Assembly (NCBI RefSeq): GCF_001423425.1 | Contig: NZ_LMNX01000003.1 | Coordinates: 365,910-429,909, forward strand | DNA: 64,000 nucleotides | From: Rhizobium sp. Leaf306 | GTDB taxonomy: Bacteria; Pseudomonadota; Alphaproteobacteria; Rhizobiales; Rhizobiaceae | Reading direction: 5' to 3' | Part shown: one piece after another, positions 16,079 to 24,837 of the stretch | Layout: every line of letters begins with the position of its first letter | Numbering within the stretch: position 1 is the stretch's first letter | The notes under the pieces: model-generated | Told to the model about the DNA's origin: nothing | Database searches by the model: none | The model's input: the letters and a program-made list of their open reading frames with translations, nothing else | Translations under genes and position numbers: made by a program

Positions 16079-16777
16079 ATGGGAATGAATGGCAACGCCT
16101 TTCTGGCGATCTGGCACGACATCGAAGAGGGCGGGCATGCCGAATATATCGAATGGCATACCCGTGAACATATGCCGGAGCGCCTTTCGATCCCGGGTTT
16201 CAGGACCGGCAAGCGGCTGCATGCTCCTGATGCGTCCCGCTACGCTTTCGGAACCGTCTATTCCGGCGAGACACTGGAGACGTTCCGTTCCCCCGACTAC
16301 CTCGAGCGTTTGAACAACCCGACACCCTGGACGACGGCTGTTGCGCCAAGTTTCCGTAATTTTCTGCGCGTCGCCTGCGAACGCATTGCTGAAGCCGGCC
16401 ATGGTGACGGTGGCAGCATGGCGACGATCCGCTTCGATCTCTCGGGCGACGATGGCGAAACCCGGCTGCGGGCAAGTGCTCAGGCACTCGCGGACGCGAT
16501 GCTCGCGGTGCGTGGTGTCTCCTGCGTCCACGTCGGTGTTTCCCGCAACGAGGTTTCGAGCGTCCGCACCAAGGAAACCGAGCTGCGGGCTGTCATGAAC
16601 GAGACTGTCTTCGACGTCGTCGTTCTGGTCGAGGGGTCGTCGAGCGCAGGACTGCGGGCGGCCTTGCCCGAGGTGGAGCGGCTGGCAGTTGAAAGCGGCA
16701 TCCTTCAAGCGCCGGTCACTGATATCTATGAGACCGCCTTCTCCCTCACCTCGGAAGATATGCGGGGCGTGACATGA
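16079..16777 (+). CDS. duplicated dimeric alpha/beta-barrel protein, function unknown
   Basis: 232 residues with a strong GGGAGGAGAAG ribosome site. The first half has the motif 'W-H-T-R-E-H-M-P-E-R' followed by 'IPGF', as in EthD-like or DUF4286-type dimeric alpha/beta-barrel proteins. The second half (from about 120) again reads strand-helix-strand ('ATIRFDLS', 'VRGVSCVHVGVSR', 'FDVVVLVEG'), so the protein is probably an internal ferredoxin-like duplication that acts as a pseudo-dimer. Such folds are found in small lyases, monooxygenases and lactone-handling proteins. It starts an operon with the epimerase gene (ATGA overlap). Confidence 0.6.
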   Translation: MGMNGNAFLAIWHDIEEGGHAEYIEWHTREHMPERLSIPGFRTGKRLHAPDASRYAFGTVYSGETLETFRSPDYLERLNNPTPWTTAVAPSFRNFLRVACERIAEAGHGDGGSMATIRFDLSGDDGETRLRASAQALADAMLAVRGVSCVHVGVSRNEVSSVRTKETELRAVMNETVFDVVVLVEGSSSAGLRAALPEVERLAVESGILQAPVTDIYETAFSLTSEDMRGVT

Positions 16778-17679
16778 CCCGCATACTTGTGACGGGAGGC
16801 GCCGGTTTTCTCGGCGGCTGGATCCTCAAGGCGCTGAAGGCCGAAGGCCATGACGTGCGGATTTTCGATCGCTCGACCGACCGCCGCATGTTGCGGGAAA
16901 TCGCTGGCGACGAAGCGGATCACGTCGAGTGGTTTGAGGGCGATATTACCGATGGCGCCGCGGTCAAATCCGCCGCCAAAGATTGCGCATCCATTATTCA
17001 TCTCGCCGCTCTGTTGACGCCAGCCTGCAAGAACGACCCGGTCCTAGGCGCGACGGTGAACCTGATCGGCACGCTGAATGCGTTCGAAGCGGCCAAGGCA
17101 AACGGGATCGCGCGGATTGCCTATGCCAGCAGCGCTGCCGTCTTTGGCCCCGATGACGGCTCGACGCCACATCCGGTCACGCATTACGGCGCCTTCAAGC
17201 TTGCCTGCGAAGGGAGCGCCCGCGCGTATTGGGCGGATGCTGGTATCTCAAGCATTGGCCTTCGCCCGACGGTTGTCTACGGGCCTGGGCGCGAAAGCGG
17301 GCTGACGGCGGGCCCAACGCTTGCCTGCCGCGAAGCGGTTCTCGGCAATGCCTACACGATCGGATATTCCGGTCCGCAGGATCTCGTTTTCGTCGCCGAT
17401 GTTGCAGCAGCCTTCGCGGCGGCGGCAACAAGACCGTTCGAGGGCGCGCATGCGTTTTCGGTTGGCGGTGCCTGCGAGGACGTCCCGGACGTGATCGCAG
17501 CGATCAGGGCCGAGATCCCCGGCGCAAACATTGATTTTGGCGGCCCAGCCGTGCCGATGGCGCCGGATATCAAAGCCACCGACAATCAGGCTCTGCTGGG
17601 CCCGATCCCCGTTACGCTGCTCCGGCAGGGAATATCACAGACCATCGCCCATTACCGATCGATCGCGGGGAGGGGCTGA
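16774..17679 (+). CDS. NAD(P)-dependent epimerase/dehydratase (extended SDR)
   Basis: A 301-residue extended SDR: T-G-G-A-G-F-L-G at residues 7-14, 'FDRSTDR' after strand 2, 'EGDITD', 'SSAAVFG' with the catalytic Ser, then H-Y-G-A-F-K with the Y-x-x-x-K pair, and 'LRPTVVYGPGR' as in nucleotide-sugar or sugar-acid dehydrogenases. The family includes uronate dehydrogenases and epimerases. Its 3' end overlaps the convergent TetR gene by 28 bp. Substrate unknown; the context suggests a catabolic rather than cell-wall role. Confidence 0.82.
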   Translation: MTRILVTGGAGFLGGWILKALKAEGHDVRIFDRSTDRRMLREIAGDEADHVEWFEGDITDGAAVKSAAKDCASIIHLAALLTPACKNDPVLGATVNLIGTLNAFEAAKANGIARIAYASSAAVFGPDDGSTPHPVTHYGAFKLACEGSARAYWADAGISSIGLRPTVVYGPGRESGLTAGPTLACREAVLGNAYTIGYSGPQDLVFVADVAAAFAAAATRPFEGAHAFSVGGACEDVPDVIAAIRAEIPGANIDFGGPAVPMAPDIKATDNQALLGPIPVTLLRQGISQTIAHYRSIAGRG

Positions 17680-18341
17680 TGACCGTCCGCAGCGACATAT
17701 CGCAGGATCATGTCGGTCATGGTTTCCAGGCGTGCCTCGACCGCGTCTGCAGCCATGAGGTCGCGTCCGAACAGGACCTTCAGCGTGTGGCGATTGGAAA
17801 CATAGGTAAAGCCGAGGGCGGAAATCGAGATGTAGAGATCGAGAGGGTCCACGCGTCGGAAAAGGCCCTTTGCGACCCCGATATCGAGGATCGTCGAGAC
17901 CTTCGTCACGACCGAGCTGTTAAGCCCCTTCATGTCGCCGGCCGACTGCAGATGCGCTGCGCCGTGCAGGTTTTCGGTGTTGATCATTCGCACGAAGGCG
18001 GGGTTGTCGATATAATACCGGAAGGTAAAGCCGATCAGCGCCTTCATCGCACCGACGGGATCTTCCGGATCGAGCACGAGCGCGTCTTCGGCACTGCGGA
18101 TGCCGGTGTAAAGATGCTCCATCGCGGCAAGGTAGAGATCCTCCTTGCTGCCGAAGTAGTGGTAGACCATGGCCTTGTTGGAATTCGCGCGCTGAGCGAT
18201 GCGATCGACCCGTGCGCCACCGATACCGTAGGTCGAAAATTCCGTGATTGCCGATTCCAGCAAAAAGCGTCTGCGCCTTTCCGGCGATCTTTGGCCCGGG
18301 TCAAGACTCGTATCAGTGGACATGTTTTCGGTGGTCGTCAT
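17652..18341 (-). CDS. TetR-family transcriptional regulator
   Basis: 229 residues from ATG 18341, preceded by GAGGAATTGAG. The DNA-binding domain (about 20-70) has 'ITEFSTYGIGGARVDRIA' and 'NKAMVYHYFGSKEDLY', the TetR recognition helix. The C-terminal ligand domain is typical TetR_C in length. It is divergent from the transport/dehydratase unit starting at 18552, and a 7-2-7 inverted repeat lies within the promoter of that unit, so this protein is its likely repressor, released by the imported substrate or a metabolite (inference). Confidence 0.87.
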   Translation of the reverse strand: MTTTENMSTDTSLDPGQRSPERRRRFLLESAITEFSTYGIGGARVDRIAQRANSNKAMVYHYFGSKEDLYLAAMEHLYTGIRSAEDALVLDPEDPVGAMKALIGFTFRYYIDNPAFVRMINTENLHGAAHLQSAGDMKGLNSSVVTKVSTILDIGVAKGLFRRVDPLDLYISISALGFTYVSNRHTLKVLFGRDLMAADAVEARLETMTDMILRYVAADGHQPLPAIDR

Positions 18342-18440
18342 CTCAATTCCTCGGCCTCTCGGCCCCGTTACCACAGCAGGCAACAGGGAGCAGCGGCTTA
18401 CGTGTAAGCAATCAATCCGCGAGCAGGAATAGCACGTCGA

Positions 18441-18469
18441 TTGACATCAACCAACTGGTTGGTTAATTG
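18441..18469 (+). promoter_or_regulatory. promoter with embedded TetR-type operator
   Basis: A perfect -35 TTGACA at 18441-18446 is followed by the inverted repeat AACCAAC-TG-GTTGGTT (18449-18464), which occupies the spacer, and an AT-rich TTAATT at the -10 distance. A repressor bound here would block RNA polymerase directly. The site lies between the TetR gene and the SBP gene and reads toward the latter. Confidence 0.65.
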
Positions 18470-18551
18470 AATTACGGGTATTTCCGTTTGGGCTGCGAAG
18501 AGGAGTCGCCGCCCAGGCATCAAAAGGCATCAACCCTGAGGAGGACATTTC

Positions 18552-19385
18552 ATGCCAGGCAAATTTTCATTCCGCACACTCGCATTGACGCTGGTTGCGG
18601 GCGTCAGCATGGCGCTTGGCGCATCTGCTGCCCACGCGCAGGCTCTTGAGAAGATCAAGAGCGCCGGCGTCATCCGGGTCGGCGTCATGGGCGAACAGGC
18701 ACCATGGGGCTCGATCGACGCCAGCGGCCAGAACATCGGCTATGACGTCGATGTGGCCAAGCTGATCGGCGAGGAAATGGGCGTCAAGGTCGAGTTCGTA
18801 CCGAACGCCGTCTCGGCCCGCATCCCGAACCTTCTGACCGGCAAGGTCGATCTGCAGATGGCCGTCATGGGCATGTATCCGGATCGCGCCAAGGCCGTGC
18901 AGTTCAGCAAGCCTTATGCAGGACTGAAGATCATTCTTCTGTCGAGCGCCAAGAACAAGATCACCGCGATCGAGGACGCGAAGAGCCTGCGCATCGGCGT
19001 GCCACGCGGCGCGGCACAGGACAAGGCGATCACCACCCTTCTGGGTGACGTTCCCAACATCCGCCGCTTCGACGACGACAGCTCCAACATCCAGGCTCTC
19101 GTCTCCGGTCAGGTCGATGCGATCGGTGGCAACACGACCTACAAGATCAACCTCGACCGCGCATCGCCAGGCAACGACTACGAACAGAAGCTGGTCTTCA
19201 ACGAACAGTGGATGGGCGTTACCACCAAGCTTGGCGACAAGGAAATCAACGACTGGCTGAACAAGTTCATCGACAAGATCAAGGCCGATGGCCGTCTCGA
19301 AGCGATCAACAAGAAGTGGCTGGCAGCAGACGCGCTTCCTAATTTCCCGGAAAAGCTCGAGGGCATCCCCTTCACCGTACAGTAA
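18552..19385 (+). CDS. ABC transporter substrate-binding protein, SBP family 3
   Basis: 277 residues with a signal peptide ending A-H-A-Q-A near 29 and an SBP_bac_3 domain: 'IRVGVMGEQAPWG', 'GYDVDVAKLIGEEMG', 'VDLQMAVMGMYPDRAKAVQFSKPY' and 'AIGGNTTYKIN'. Family 3 binds amino acids, opines and small polar acids in the periplasm. It is the first gene of the unit; the matching permeases and ATPase come four genes later (22653-24769), so the importer is split by metabolic genes. This layout points to the enzymes acting on the imported ligand, plausibly a cyclitol acid such as quinate or shikimate rather than an amino acid. Confidence 0.88.
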   Translation: MPGKFSFRTLALTLVAGVSMALGASAAHAQALEKIKSAGVIRVGVMGEQAPWGSIDASGQNIGYDVDVAKLIGEEMGVKVEFVPNAVSARIPNLLTGKVDLQMAVMGMYPDRAKAVQFSKPYAGLKIILLSSAKNKITAIEDAKSLRIGVPRGAAQDKAITTLLGDVPNIRRFDDDSSNIQALVSGQVDAIGGNTTYKINLDRASPGNDYEQKLVFNEQWMGVTTKLGDKEINDWLNKFIDKIKADGRLEAINKKWLAADALPNFPEKLEGIPFTVQ

Positions 19386-19471
19386 AAGTTAGCGTCGATT
19401 CCACGACCGCATGACGAAACGGGGCGCGCAGCCGCGATTGGACAAGCGCGCCTCGATCTGCAGCAAAAGGC

Positions 19472-19912
19472 ATGGACATGCGCACGATCTTTATCCTGAA
19501 CGGACCCAATCTTAATCTTCTCGGTCAGCGCGAGCCGGATATCTACGGACGCACGACACTCGACGAAATCCGTGGCTGGCTCGAAGCGGACGCTGCCGAA
19601 CTCGGCGTCGCGATCGACTTCCGCCAGTCGAATTTCGAAGGCGAGATCATCGAATCCATTCATGCGGCGCGCCATGATGCCGCCGGCATCATCATCAATC
19701 CGGCGGCCTATACGTTCACGTCGATCGCAATTCTGGATGCGCTGAAGACCTTCGACAAGCCGAAGATCGAGCTGCACATTTCCAACGTGCACCAGCGCGA
19801 GGAAATCTATCACAAGTCGCTCGTCTCGAAGACCGCGACGGCAGTCATGGCGGGCTTCGGTGCCTACGGCTATCGCCTCGCTCTGCGAGCCATGGCGGAG
19901 ATGACGCAATGA
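19472..19912 (+). CDS. aroQ: type II 3-dehydroquinate dehydratase
   Basis: 146 residues, the usual length for the dodecameric type II enzyme that interconverts 3-dehydroquinate and 3-dehydroshikimate. Visible motifs: 'LNGPNLNLLGQREPDIYG' with the catalytic Arg and Tyr, 'QSNFEGEIIE', 'IINPAAYTFTSIAI', and 'ELHISNVHQREE' with the catalytic His. In this operon, with a quiC-type dehydratase downstream, it most likely works in the degradative direction (quinate to protocatechuate) rather than in chorismate synthesis, and may be a second copy besides a housekeeping aroQ elsewhere. Confidence 0.93.
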   Translation: MDMRTIFILNGPNLNLLGQREPDIYGRTTLDEIRGWLEADAAELGVAIDFRQSNFEGEIIESIHAARHDAAGIIINPAAYTFTSIAILDALKTFDKPKIELHISNVHQREEIYHKSLVSKTATAVMAGFGAYGYRLALRAMAEMTQ

Positions 19913-20970
19913 CCCGCATCGGTCTGATGGGTGCCGGTCTGATCGGCCGCGAACATGCCGACCTCTTGGTGTCCAACCGCCGCGCCGAGTTAGCCGCGAT
20001 CTGCGATCCGTCACCCGCCGCAGCAGAACTCGCCGCGCGGCACTCCGTCCCGTACTTCACCGACTACGACACCATGCTCGATGAGGCAAAGCTCGACGGC
20101 GCCATCATTGCGCTGCCGAACAATCTTCATACACCGGCCGCTCTCGCCTGCATCGAGCGCGGCGTGCCCTGCATGATCGAGAAGCCGATTGCCGAAAGCA
20201 TTGCTTCGGCCGCCCGCATCGTTGAGGCGTCGGAGCGAGGCGGGGTGCCCGTTCTTGTCGGTCATCAGCGTCGCCACAGCCCCGACATCCGTTCCGCCAA
20301 ACGCGCCATCGACGCCGGAGAGCTCGGACCGTTGGTCGCCGTCAATGGCATGACCCTGTTCGACAAGCCGGACGATTATTTCAACACCGAATGGCGCCGC
20401 AAGCGCGGCGGCGGCGTGTTGTTGATCAACCTCATCCACGATATCGACGTCCTGCGCTATCTGGTCGGCGAGATTGAAAGCATCCGCGCCTTCACGTCCT
20501 CGGCCCGCCGCGGCTTTGAGGTCGAAGACACGGCAAGCATTTCGATCCGCTTCGTCAACGGCGTGCTCGGCACGTTCCTGATCTCGGACGCAGCCGTCAG
20601 CCCCTGGGCCTGGGAATATACGTCCGGGCAGGCGCTTTATCATCCGGCACAGCCCGGTCCCTGCCTTTTCCTCGCCGGACGAAAGGCAGCACTGTCTGTC
20701 TCCGACATGTATTTGTGGCGGCACGCGGAAGAAAACGATCACTGGCAGCATCCGCTGGTTCGCGAATACCGCCCCGGCGATGGCTCGCTGACCTATGTCA
20801 ACCAGCTTGACCACTTCGTCGATGTGATCCGTGGCGATGCGACGCCGCTGATCAGCGCACGCGATGGCATGTCGACGCTTGCGGCAACACTTGCAGTCGA
20901 TCTCGCCGGACGCGAGGATCGCACGGTGACGCTCGCCGAAATGCTTGCACCGACAAAGGTGGCCGCATGA
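19909..20970 (+). CDS. Gfo/Idh/MocA-family NAD(P) oxidoreductase
   Basis: 353 residues. The Rossmann fold starts 'GLMGAGLIGREHADLL'; the family E-K-P motif ('MIEKPIAES') and the C-terminal 'GGVLLINLIHDIDVLRYLVG' helix with the His-Asp pair are present. Members oxidise hydroxyls of sugars and cyclitols (inositol, quinate-like acids). With aroQ (ATGA overlap) on one side and a TIM-barrel enzyme (ATGA overlap) on the other, it is the best candidate for the entry dehydrogenase that makes 3-dehydroquinate or 3-dehydroshikimate; this is inferred from context. Confidence 0.87.
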   Translation: MTRIGLMGAGLIGREHADLLVSNRRAELAAICDPSPAAAELAARHSVPYFTDYDTMLDEAKLDGAIIALPNNLHTPAALACIERGVPCMIEKPIAESIASAARIVEASERGGVPVLVGHQRRHSPDIRSAKRAIDAGELGPLVAVNGMTLFDKPDDYFNTEWRRKRGGGVLLINLIHDIDVLRYLVGEIESIRAFTSSARRGFEVEDTASISIRFVNGVLGTFLISDAAVSPWAWEYTSGQALYHPAQPGPCLFLAGRKAALSVSDMYLWRHAEENDHWQHPLVREYRPGDGSLTYVNQLDHFVDVIRGDATPLISARDGMSTLAATLAVDLAGREDRTVTLAEMLAPTKVAA

Positions 20971-21791
20971 AGAAGACATGGTCCCTCTCTTTTCTTACCG
21001 GGCTCGGCGTCGCACCCGAAGAGGCCGTGCGTGCGGCGGCTGAGGCCGGGTACGACTATCTCGGCCTGCGCCTGATGCCGGCCTTTCCCGGCGGTCTTGC
21101 CTATCCGCTGATGGATGACCCGGCGCGCGTGAAATCCCTGATAAGCCTCATGGGCGACAGCGGCATCGCTGTCTTCGATGTCGAGATGATCCGGATTTCG
21201 CCGGACTTCGATCCGGAACCGCTGCTGCCGTTTCTTGAATGTGCCGGCCAACTCGGCGCCCGCGCCATTCTTGTTGCCGGTGACGATGCCGACGAGGGTC
21301 GTCTGACAGCCTCCTTTGTCAAACTCTGCGAGGCGGCACGTCCGTTCGGCCTGTCGATGGATCTGGAGTTCATGCCGCAATCGGAGCTGCGGGATCTCGC
21401 AGCCGCCACCCGCGTCCTGAGCGCGGCCGACCAGCCGAACCAAGGCGTCATCATCGATACGCTGCATGTCTCGCGGGCCCGCACGACCATCGAAGAGATC
21501 ACTGCTGTGCCGCGCAAGTGGTTGAACTACGCGCAGATCTGCGACGCTCCGGCCAAGATCCCGGAGACGCGGGAAGAACTGAACTACACGGCCCGCCACG
21601 CGCGGCTTTTGCCGGGCGAGGGGGAGTTGGACCTTGCCGGCATGTTTGCCGCCATGCCGGCCGATCTGCCGGTCGCCGTGGAAATTCCCAACGACGAGCA
21701 GTCGGCGAGCCTGTCCGCCGCCGAATGGGCCAAGCGAACGCTGATTGCGTCGCGCAGAATTCTCGAACCCGAATCCGACGAGGGCCAATGA
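20967..21791 (+). CDS. sugar phosphate isomerase/epimerase-family TIM-barrel enzyme (paralogue)
   Basis: 274 residues, xylose-isomerase-like barrel with 'DLEFMPQ' (metal Glu), 'GVIIDTLHVSRAR' (Asp and His), 'AQICDAP' and 'VAVEIPND'. It is a paralogue of the 14314 gene, sharing the ordered motifs noted there, which suggests the two act on related substrates in neighbouring operons. It could be a second dehydratase or an isomerase. Both ends overlap neighbours by ATGA, so it is made with the dehydrogenase and the aldo/keto reductase. Confidence 0.82.
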   Translation: MKKTWSLSFLTGLGVAPEEAVRAAAEAGYDYLGLRLMPAFPGGLAYPLMDDPARVKSLISLMGDSGIAVFDVEMIRISPDFDPEPLLPFLECAGQLGARAILVAGDDADEGRLTASFVKLCEAARPFGLSMDLEFMPQSELRDLAAATRVLSAADQPNQGVIIDTLHVSRARTTIEEITAVPRKWLNYAQICDAPAKIPETREELNYTARHARLLPGEGELDLAGMFAAMPADLPVAVEIPNDEQSASLSAAEWAKRTLIASRRILEPESDEGQ

Positions 21792-22615
21792 CCGGCTTGC
21801 AAATAAAGACCATCCAGGGCGTGGATATCCCGAGCCTCGGTTTCGGCACATTCGAACTGAAAGGACCGGAAGGCGAGGCGGCGATTCGTACCGCCATCGA
21901 ACTCGGTTACCGCCAGATCGATACCGCGATACGCTATGGAAACGAGGTCGAAGTCGGCAACGCCATTCGCGAAAGCGGCGTGGCACGGGGAGAGCTCTTC
22001 GTCACCACCAAGATCTGGTTCAACGATCTTGACCCGGAAACGGTCGCCGCCCGCGTTGATGAGAGCTTGGAACGGCTGGGTTTCGACTATGTCGATCTGC
22101 TCCTCGTTCACTGGCCGACCAAAGACGTGCCCCTTGGCGAAACGCTTGGTGCATTTGCGCAGGCAAAAGCCAAGGGCAAAACAAGGCTGATCGGTGTCAG
22201 CAATTTCACCGTGGCACTGCTCGACGAGGCGCTCGACGTCCACAAGGCCGAGCTGTTTTGCAATCAGGTCGAATATCATCCATTCCTGTCGCAGGAAAAA
22301 CTGCTCGAGCGCATGCGCCGGGCCGACATCCTGCTCAATGCCTATCAGCCGATTGCCCGCGGCAAGGTGTTCAGCTCCAAGCTGCTGACCGAGCTCGGAG
22401 CGAAGTACGGCAAATCGGCGGGTCAGATAGCGTTGCGCTGGCATGTCCAGCAAGACCATGTCGGTGCCATTCCGCGCTCCGCGAAGGCCGAAAACATCAA
22501 GTCTAATATGGACATATTCGATTTCGAACTGTCGTTGGAAGATATGGCTGCCATTCATGCGCTGGCGCGTGGCGAGCGCTATTCCCGTTTCGAGTGGGAA
22601 CCCGACTGGGACTGA
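21788..22615 (+). CDS. aldo/keto reductase
   Basis: 275 residues from the ATG overlapping the upstream stop. The AKR tetrad is visible: Asp and Tyr in 'QIDTAIRYGNE', Lys in 'VTTKIW', His in 'LLLVHWPT'; the NADPH loop 'AIPRSAKAENIKSN' follows. Its compact size resembles AKR5-type 2,5-diketo-D-gluconate reductases. In this operon it could reduce a keto acid or oxidise a cyclitol hydroxyl. It is the last of four overlapping metabolic genes before the permeases. Confidence 0.87.
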   Translation: MTGLQIKTIQGVDIPSLGFGTFELKGPEGEAAIRTAIELGYRQIDTAIRYGNEVEVGNAIRESGVARGELFVTTKIWFNDLDPETVAARVDESLERLGFDYVDLLLVHWPTKDVPLGETLGAFAQAKAKGKTRLIGVSNFTVALLDEALDVHKAELFCNQVEYHPFLSQEKLLERMRRADILLNAYQPIARGKVFSSKLLTELGAKYGKSAGQIALRWHVQQDHVGAIPRSAKAENIKSNMDIFDFELSLEDMAAIHALARGERYSRFEWEPDWD

Positions 22616-22652
22616 CAAGCTGCGATGACGAAGGCAATGAGGGAGGTAGAAC

Positions 22653-23315
22653 ATGACACTTGATTTCAGCGTCGTCACCGATGTTTGGCAATCGCTGGTC
22701 TATGGCACGTTGGGAACCTTGTTCCTGGCCGTGGCCGGCATGATAATCGCAACCATCATCGGCGTGCTGGGCGTGGCGATCCTCAGAACGCACATGGTCA
22801 TCCCGTCCTTCCTCGTCACAGCTTTCGTCGAGGTGATCCGCAACACGCCTTTCCTTGTGCAGATCTACTTCATCTTCTTCGCGCTGCCACTCGCCGGCGT
22901 CCGGCTCAATCCCACCATGACCGCTGTTCTGGCACTGGGGTTGAACGGCGGTGCCTATGCGATCGAGATCATACGCGGCGGTGTGGAAAGCATTCCCAAG
23001 GGACAGACCGAAGCCGGTCTGGCGCTCGGGCTCCACAACCACGAAGTCTTCCGGATGATCGTGCTGAAGCCGGCGCTGCGGGCCATCTATCCGTCGCTGT
23101 CGAGCCAGTTCATCCTGCTGACGCTGACGACGGCGATCTGCACCTCGATTTCGGCATACGAACTGACATCGGTCGGCCAGCGCATCGAGGCTGAAACCTT
23201 CCGCAGTTTCGAGACCTATTTCACCCTGACCGGCATCTATCTCGTCATTTCGATGGTGACCATGTGGACGCTTGCCGCCATCGGCCGGCGTGCATTCAAC
23301 TATCCGCAGCGCTGA
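22653..23315 (+). CDS. polar amino acid-type ABC permease
   Basis: 220 residues with about five membrane helices, HisM/GlnP-type. The EAA loop is visible as 'IPKGQTEAGLALGLHNHEVFRMIVLPKA-like' sequence around 120-140 (E-A-G-L-A-L-G-L), the contact site for the ATPase, preceded by 'EVIRNTPFLVQIYFIFF'. A GAGGGAGG ribosome site lies before the ATG. It pairs with the next gene to form the membrane channel for the SBP at 18552. Confidence 0.9.
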   Translation: MTLDFSVVTDVWQSLVYGTLGTLFLAVAGMIIATIIGVLGVAILRTHMVIPSFLVTAFVEVIRNTPFLVQIYFIFFALPLAGVRLNPTMTAVLALGLNGGAYAIEIIRGGVESIPKGQTEAGLALGLHNHEVFRMIVLKPALRAIYPSLSSQFILLTLTTAICTSISAYELTSVGQRIEAETFRSFETYFTLTGIYLVISMVTMWTLAAIGRRAFNYPQR

Positions 23316-23328
23316 GGAGGACCAGGAT

Positions 23329-23973
23329 ATGGGATACCAAGAACTGACCTACCTGCTGCAAGGCCTCGGCTGGACACTGGTCCTGACCGCCATGGCCTTT
23401 GTCGGCGGCATCATCTCGGGCGTCATCGTAGCGCTGATGCGGGTGTCGAGGATCGCCTTGGTCCGTTATATCGCGATCGGCTGGATCGGGCTCTTCCAGG
23501 GCACGCCGCTTTTGATGCAGCTCTTCGTCGCCTATTTCGGCCTGCCGCTTCTGGGCTTCGATCTGCCCGGTTGGGCCGCCGTCGGTATCGCGCTGACCGC
23601 GCATGCTTCGGCATTTCTGGGCGAAATCTGGCGCGGCGCGATCGAAGCCGTGCCGAAGGGCCAGACCGAAGCCGCCGATGCGCTTGGCCTCCACACTCGC
23701 AGCCTGATGTTCGACGTCATCATGCCGCAGGCGTTCAAGCTGTCGCTGCCGGCGACTGTCGGCTTCCTGGTCCAGCTTCTGAAAGGCACGTCGCTTGCTG
23801 CCATCGTCGGCTTCATCGAGCTGACGCGTGCCGGTTCGATCGTCTCCAACCAGATCTACCAACCGCTTCTCGTGTTCGGCGTCGTCGGCGCCATGTATTT
23901 CGCAATGTGTTGGCCGCTGTCCCTGTGGGGACGACGCATCGAGCGGCGTATGTCCGCCGGTTTGGCAAGATAG
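23329..23973 (+). CDS. polar amino acid-type ABC permease
   Basis: 214 residues from ATG 23329 with GGAGGACC upstream, 13 bp after the first permease. It has the same HisM-type plan: '[17 protein letters not shown]', '[21 protein letters not shown]' and the EAA motif '[16 protein letters not shown]'. The two permeases differ enough to act as a heterodimer. Confidence 0.9.
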   Translation: MGYQELTYLLQGLGWTLVLTAMAFVGGIISGVIVALMRVSRIALVRYIAIGWIGLFQGTPLLMQLFVAYFGLPLLGFDLPGWAAVGIALTAHASAFLGEIWRGAIEAVPKGQTEAADALGLHTRSLMFDVIMPQAFKLSLPATVGFLVQLLKGTSLAAIVGFIELTRAGSIVSNQIYQPLLVFGVVGAMYFAMCWPLSLWGRRIERRMSAGLAR

Positions 23974-23983
23974 AGTAGGGAAT

Positions 23984-24769
23984 ATGACCATGGCAATTGT
24001 GACCAAAACCGATGCGCAGCCGACCGGCAAAGAGCCGATGATCATGATGCGCGACGTGGAGAAGTGGTACGGCGCATTCTACGCCCTCAAGAAAGTCAAC
24101 CTGACGGTGGCGAAGGGCGAAAAGATCGTTCTCTGCGGTCCGTCGGGGTCGGGCAAGTCGACGCTGATCCGATGCATCAACCGGCTGGAAGCGAGCCAGG
24201 GTGGCGAGATCGTCGTATCAGGCCATACCGTGAAAGACGACCAGAAGGCGATCGATGCGGTGCGTCGCGAAGTCGGCATGGTGTTTCAGCAGTTCAACCT
24301 GTTTCCGCACAAGACTGTGCTCGAAAACTGCATTCTCGCACCCATGCGCGTGCGCAAACTGTCGCGTCCCGAGGCGGAAAAGACGGCCCGCAAATATCTG
24401 GAACGGGTCCGCATCGGCGATCAGGCGGACAAGTACCCGGCCCAGCTTTCCGGCGGCCAACAGCAGCGCGTCGCGATTGCGCGTGCTCTCTGCATGGAAC
24501 CCAAGGCAATGCTGTTTGACGAACCAACGTCGGCTCTCGACCCTGAAATGGTCAAGGAAGTACTCGATACGATGGTCTCGCTCGCCCGCGATGGTATGAC
24601 GATGATCTGCGTCACGCACGAAATGGGTTTCGCCCGCCAGGTCGCCGACCGCGTCATCTTCATGGCCGACGGCGAGATCGTCGAGGAAAATGATCCCGAA
24701 AGTTTCTTTAGCGCTCCGGCTCATCCCCGTACCCGGGCATTCCTGGGCGAGATCCTGTCGCATCATTAA
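23984..24769 (+). CDS. polar amino acid-type ABC transporter ATP-binding protein
   Basis: 261 residues from ATG 23984. Walker [10 protein letters not shown] at 52-60, Q-loop '[11 protein letters not shown]', signature '[15 protein letters not shown]', Walker B '[15 protein letters not shown]', and the H-loop '[15 protein letters not shown]'. It is the GlnQ/HisP class energising the importer whose SBP is at 18552. Last transport gene before quiC. Confidence 0.93.
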   Translation: MTMAIVTKTDAQPTGKEPMIMMRDVEKWYGAFYALKKVNLTVAKGEKIVLCGPSGSGKSTLIRCINRLEASQGGEIVVSGHTVKDDQKAIDAVRREVGMVFQQFNLFPHKTVLENCILAPMRVRKLSRPEAEKTARKYLERVRIGDQADKYPAQLSGGQQQRVAIARALCMEPKAMLFDEPTSALDPEMVKEVLDTMVSLARDGMTMICVTHEMGFARQVADRVIFMADGEIVEENDPESFFSAPAHPRTRAFLGEILSHH

Positions 24770-24837
24770 TCGTGAAGAGTAAAGTGGGCGCCCGCGAGGC
24801 ACACCGTAAACGAGGCTGAAGCAAACGAGGGCAAGTC

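Noticed and set aside
20793..21986. 397-codon minus-strand frame over the Gfo, TIM-barrel and AKR genes
   Set aside because: Crosses three overlapping plus-strand genes with conserved motifs; no ribosome site.
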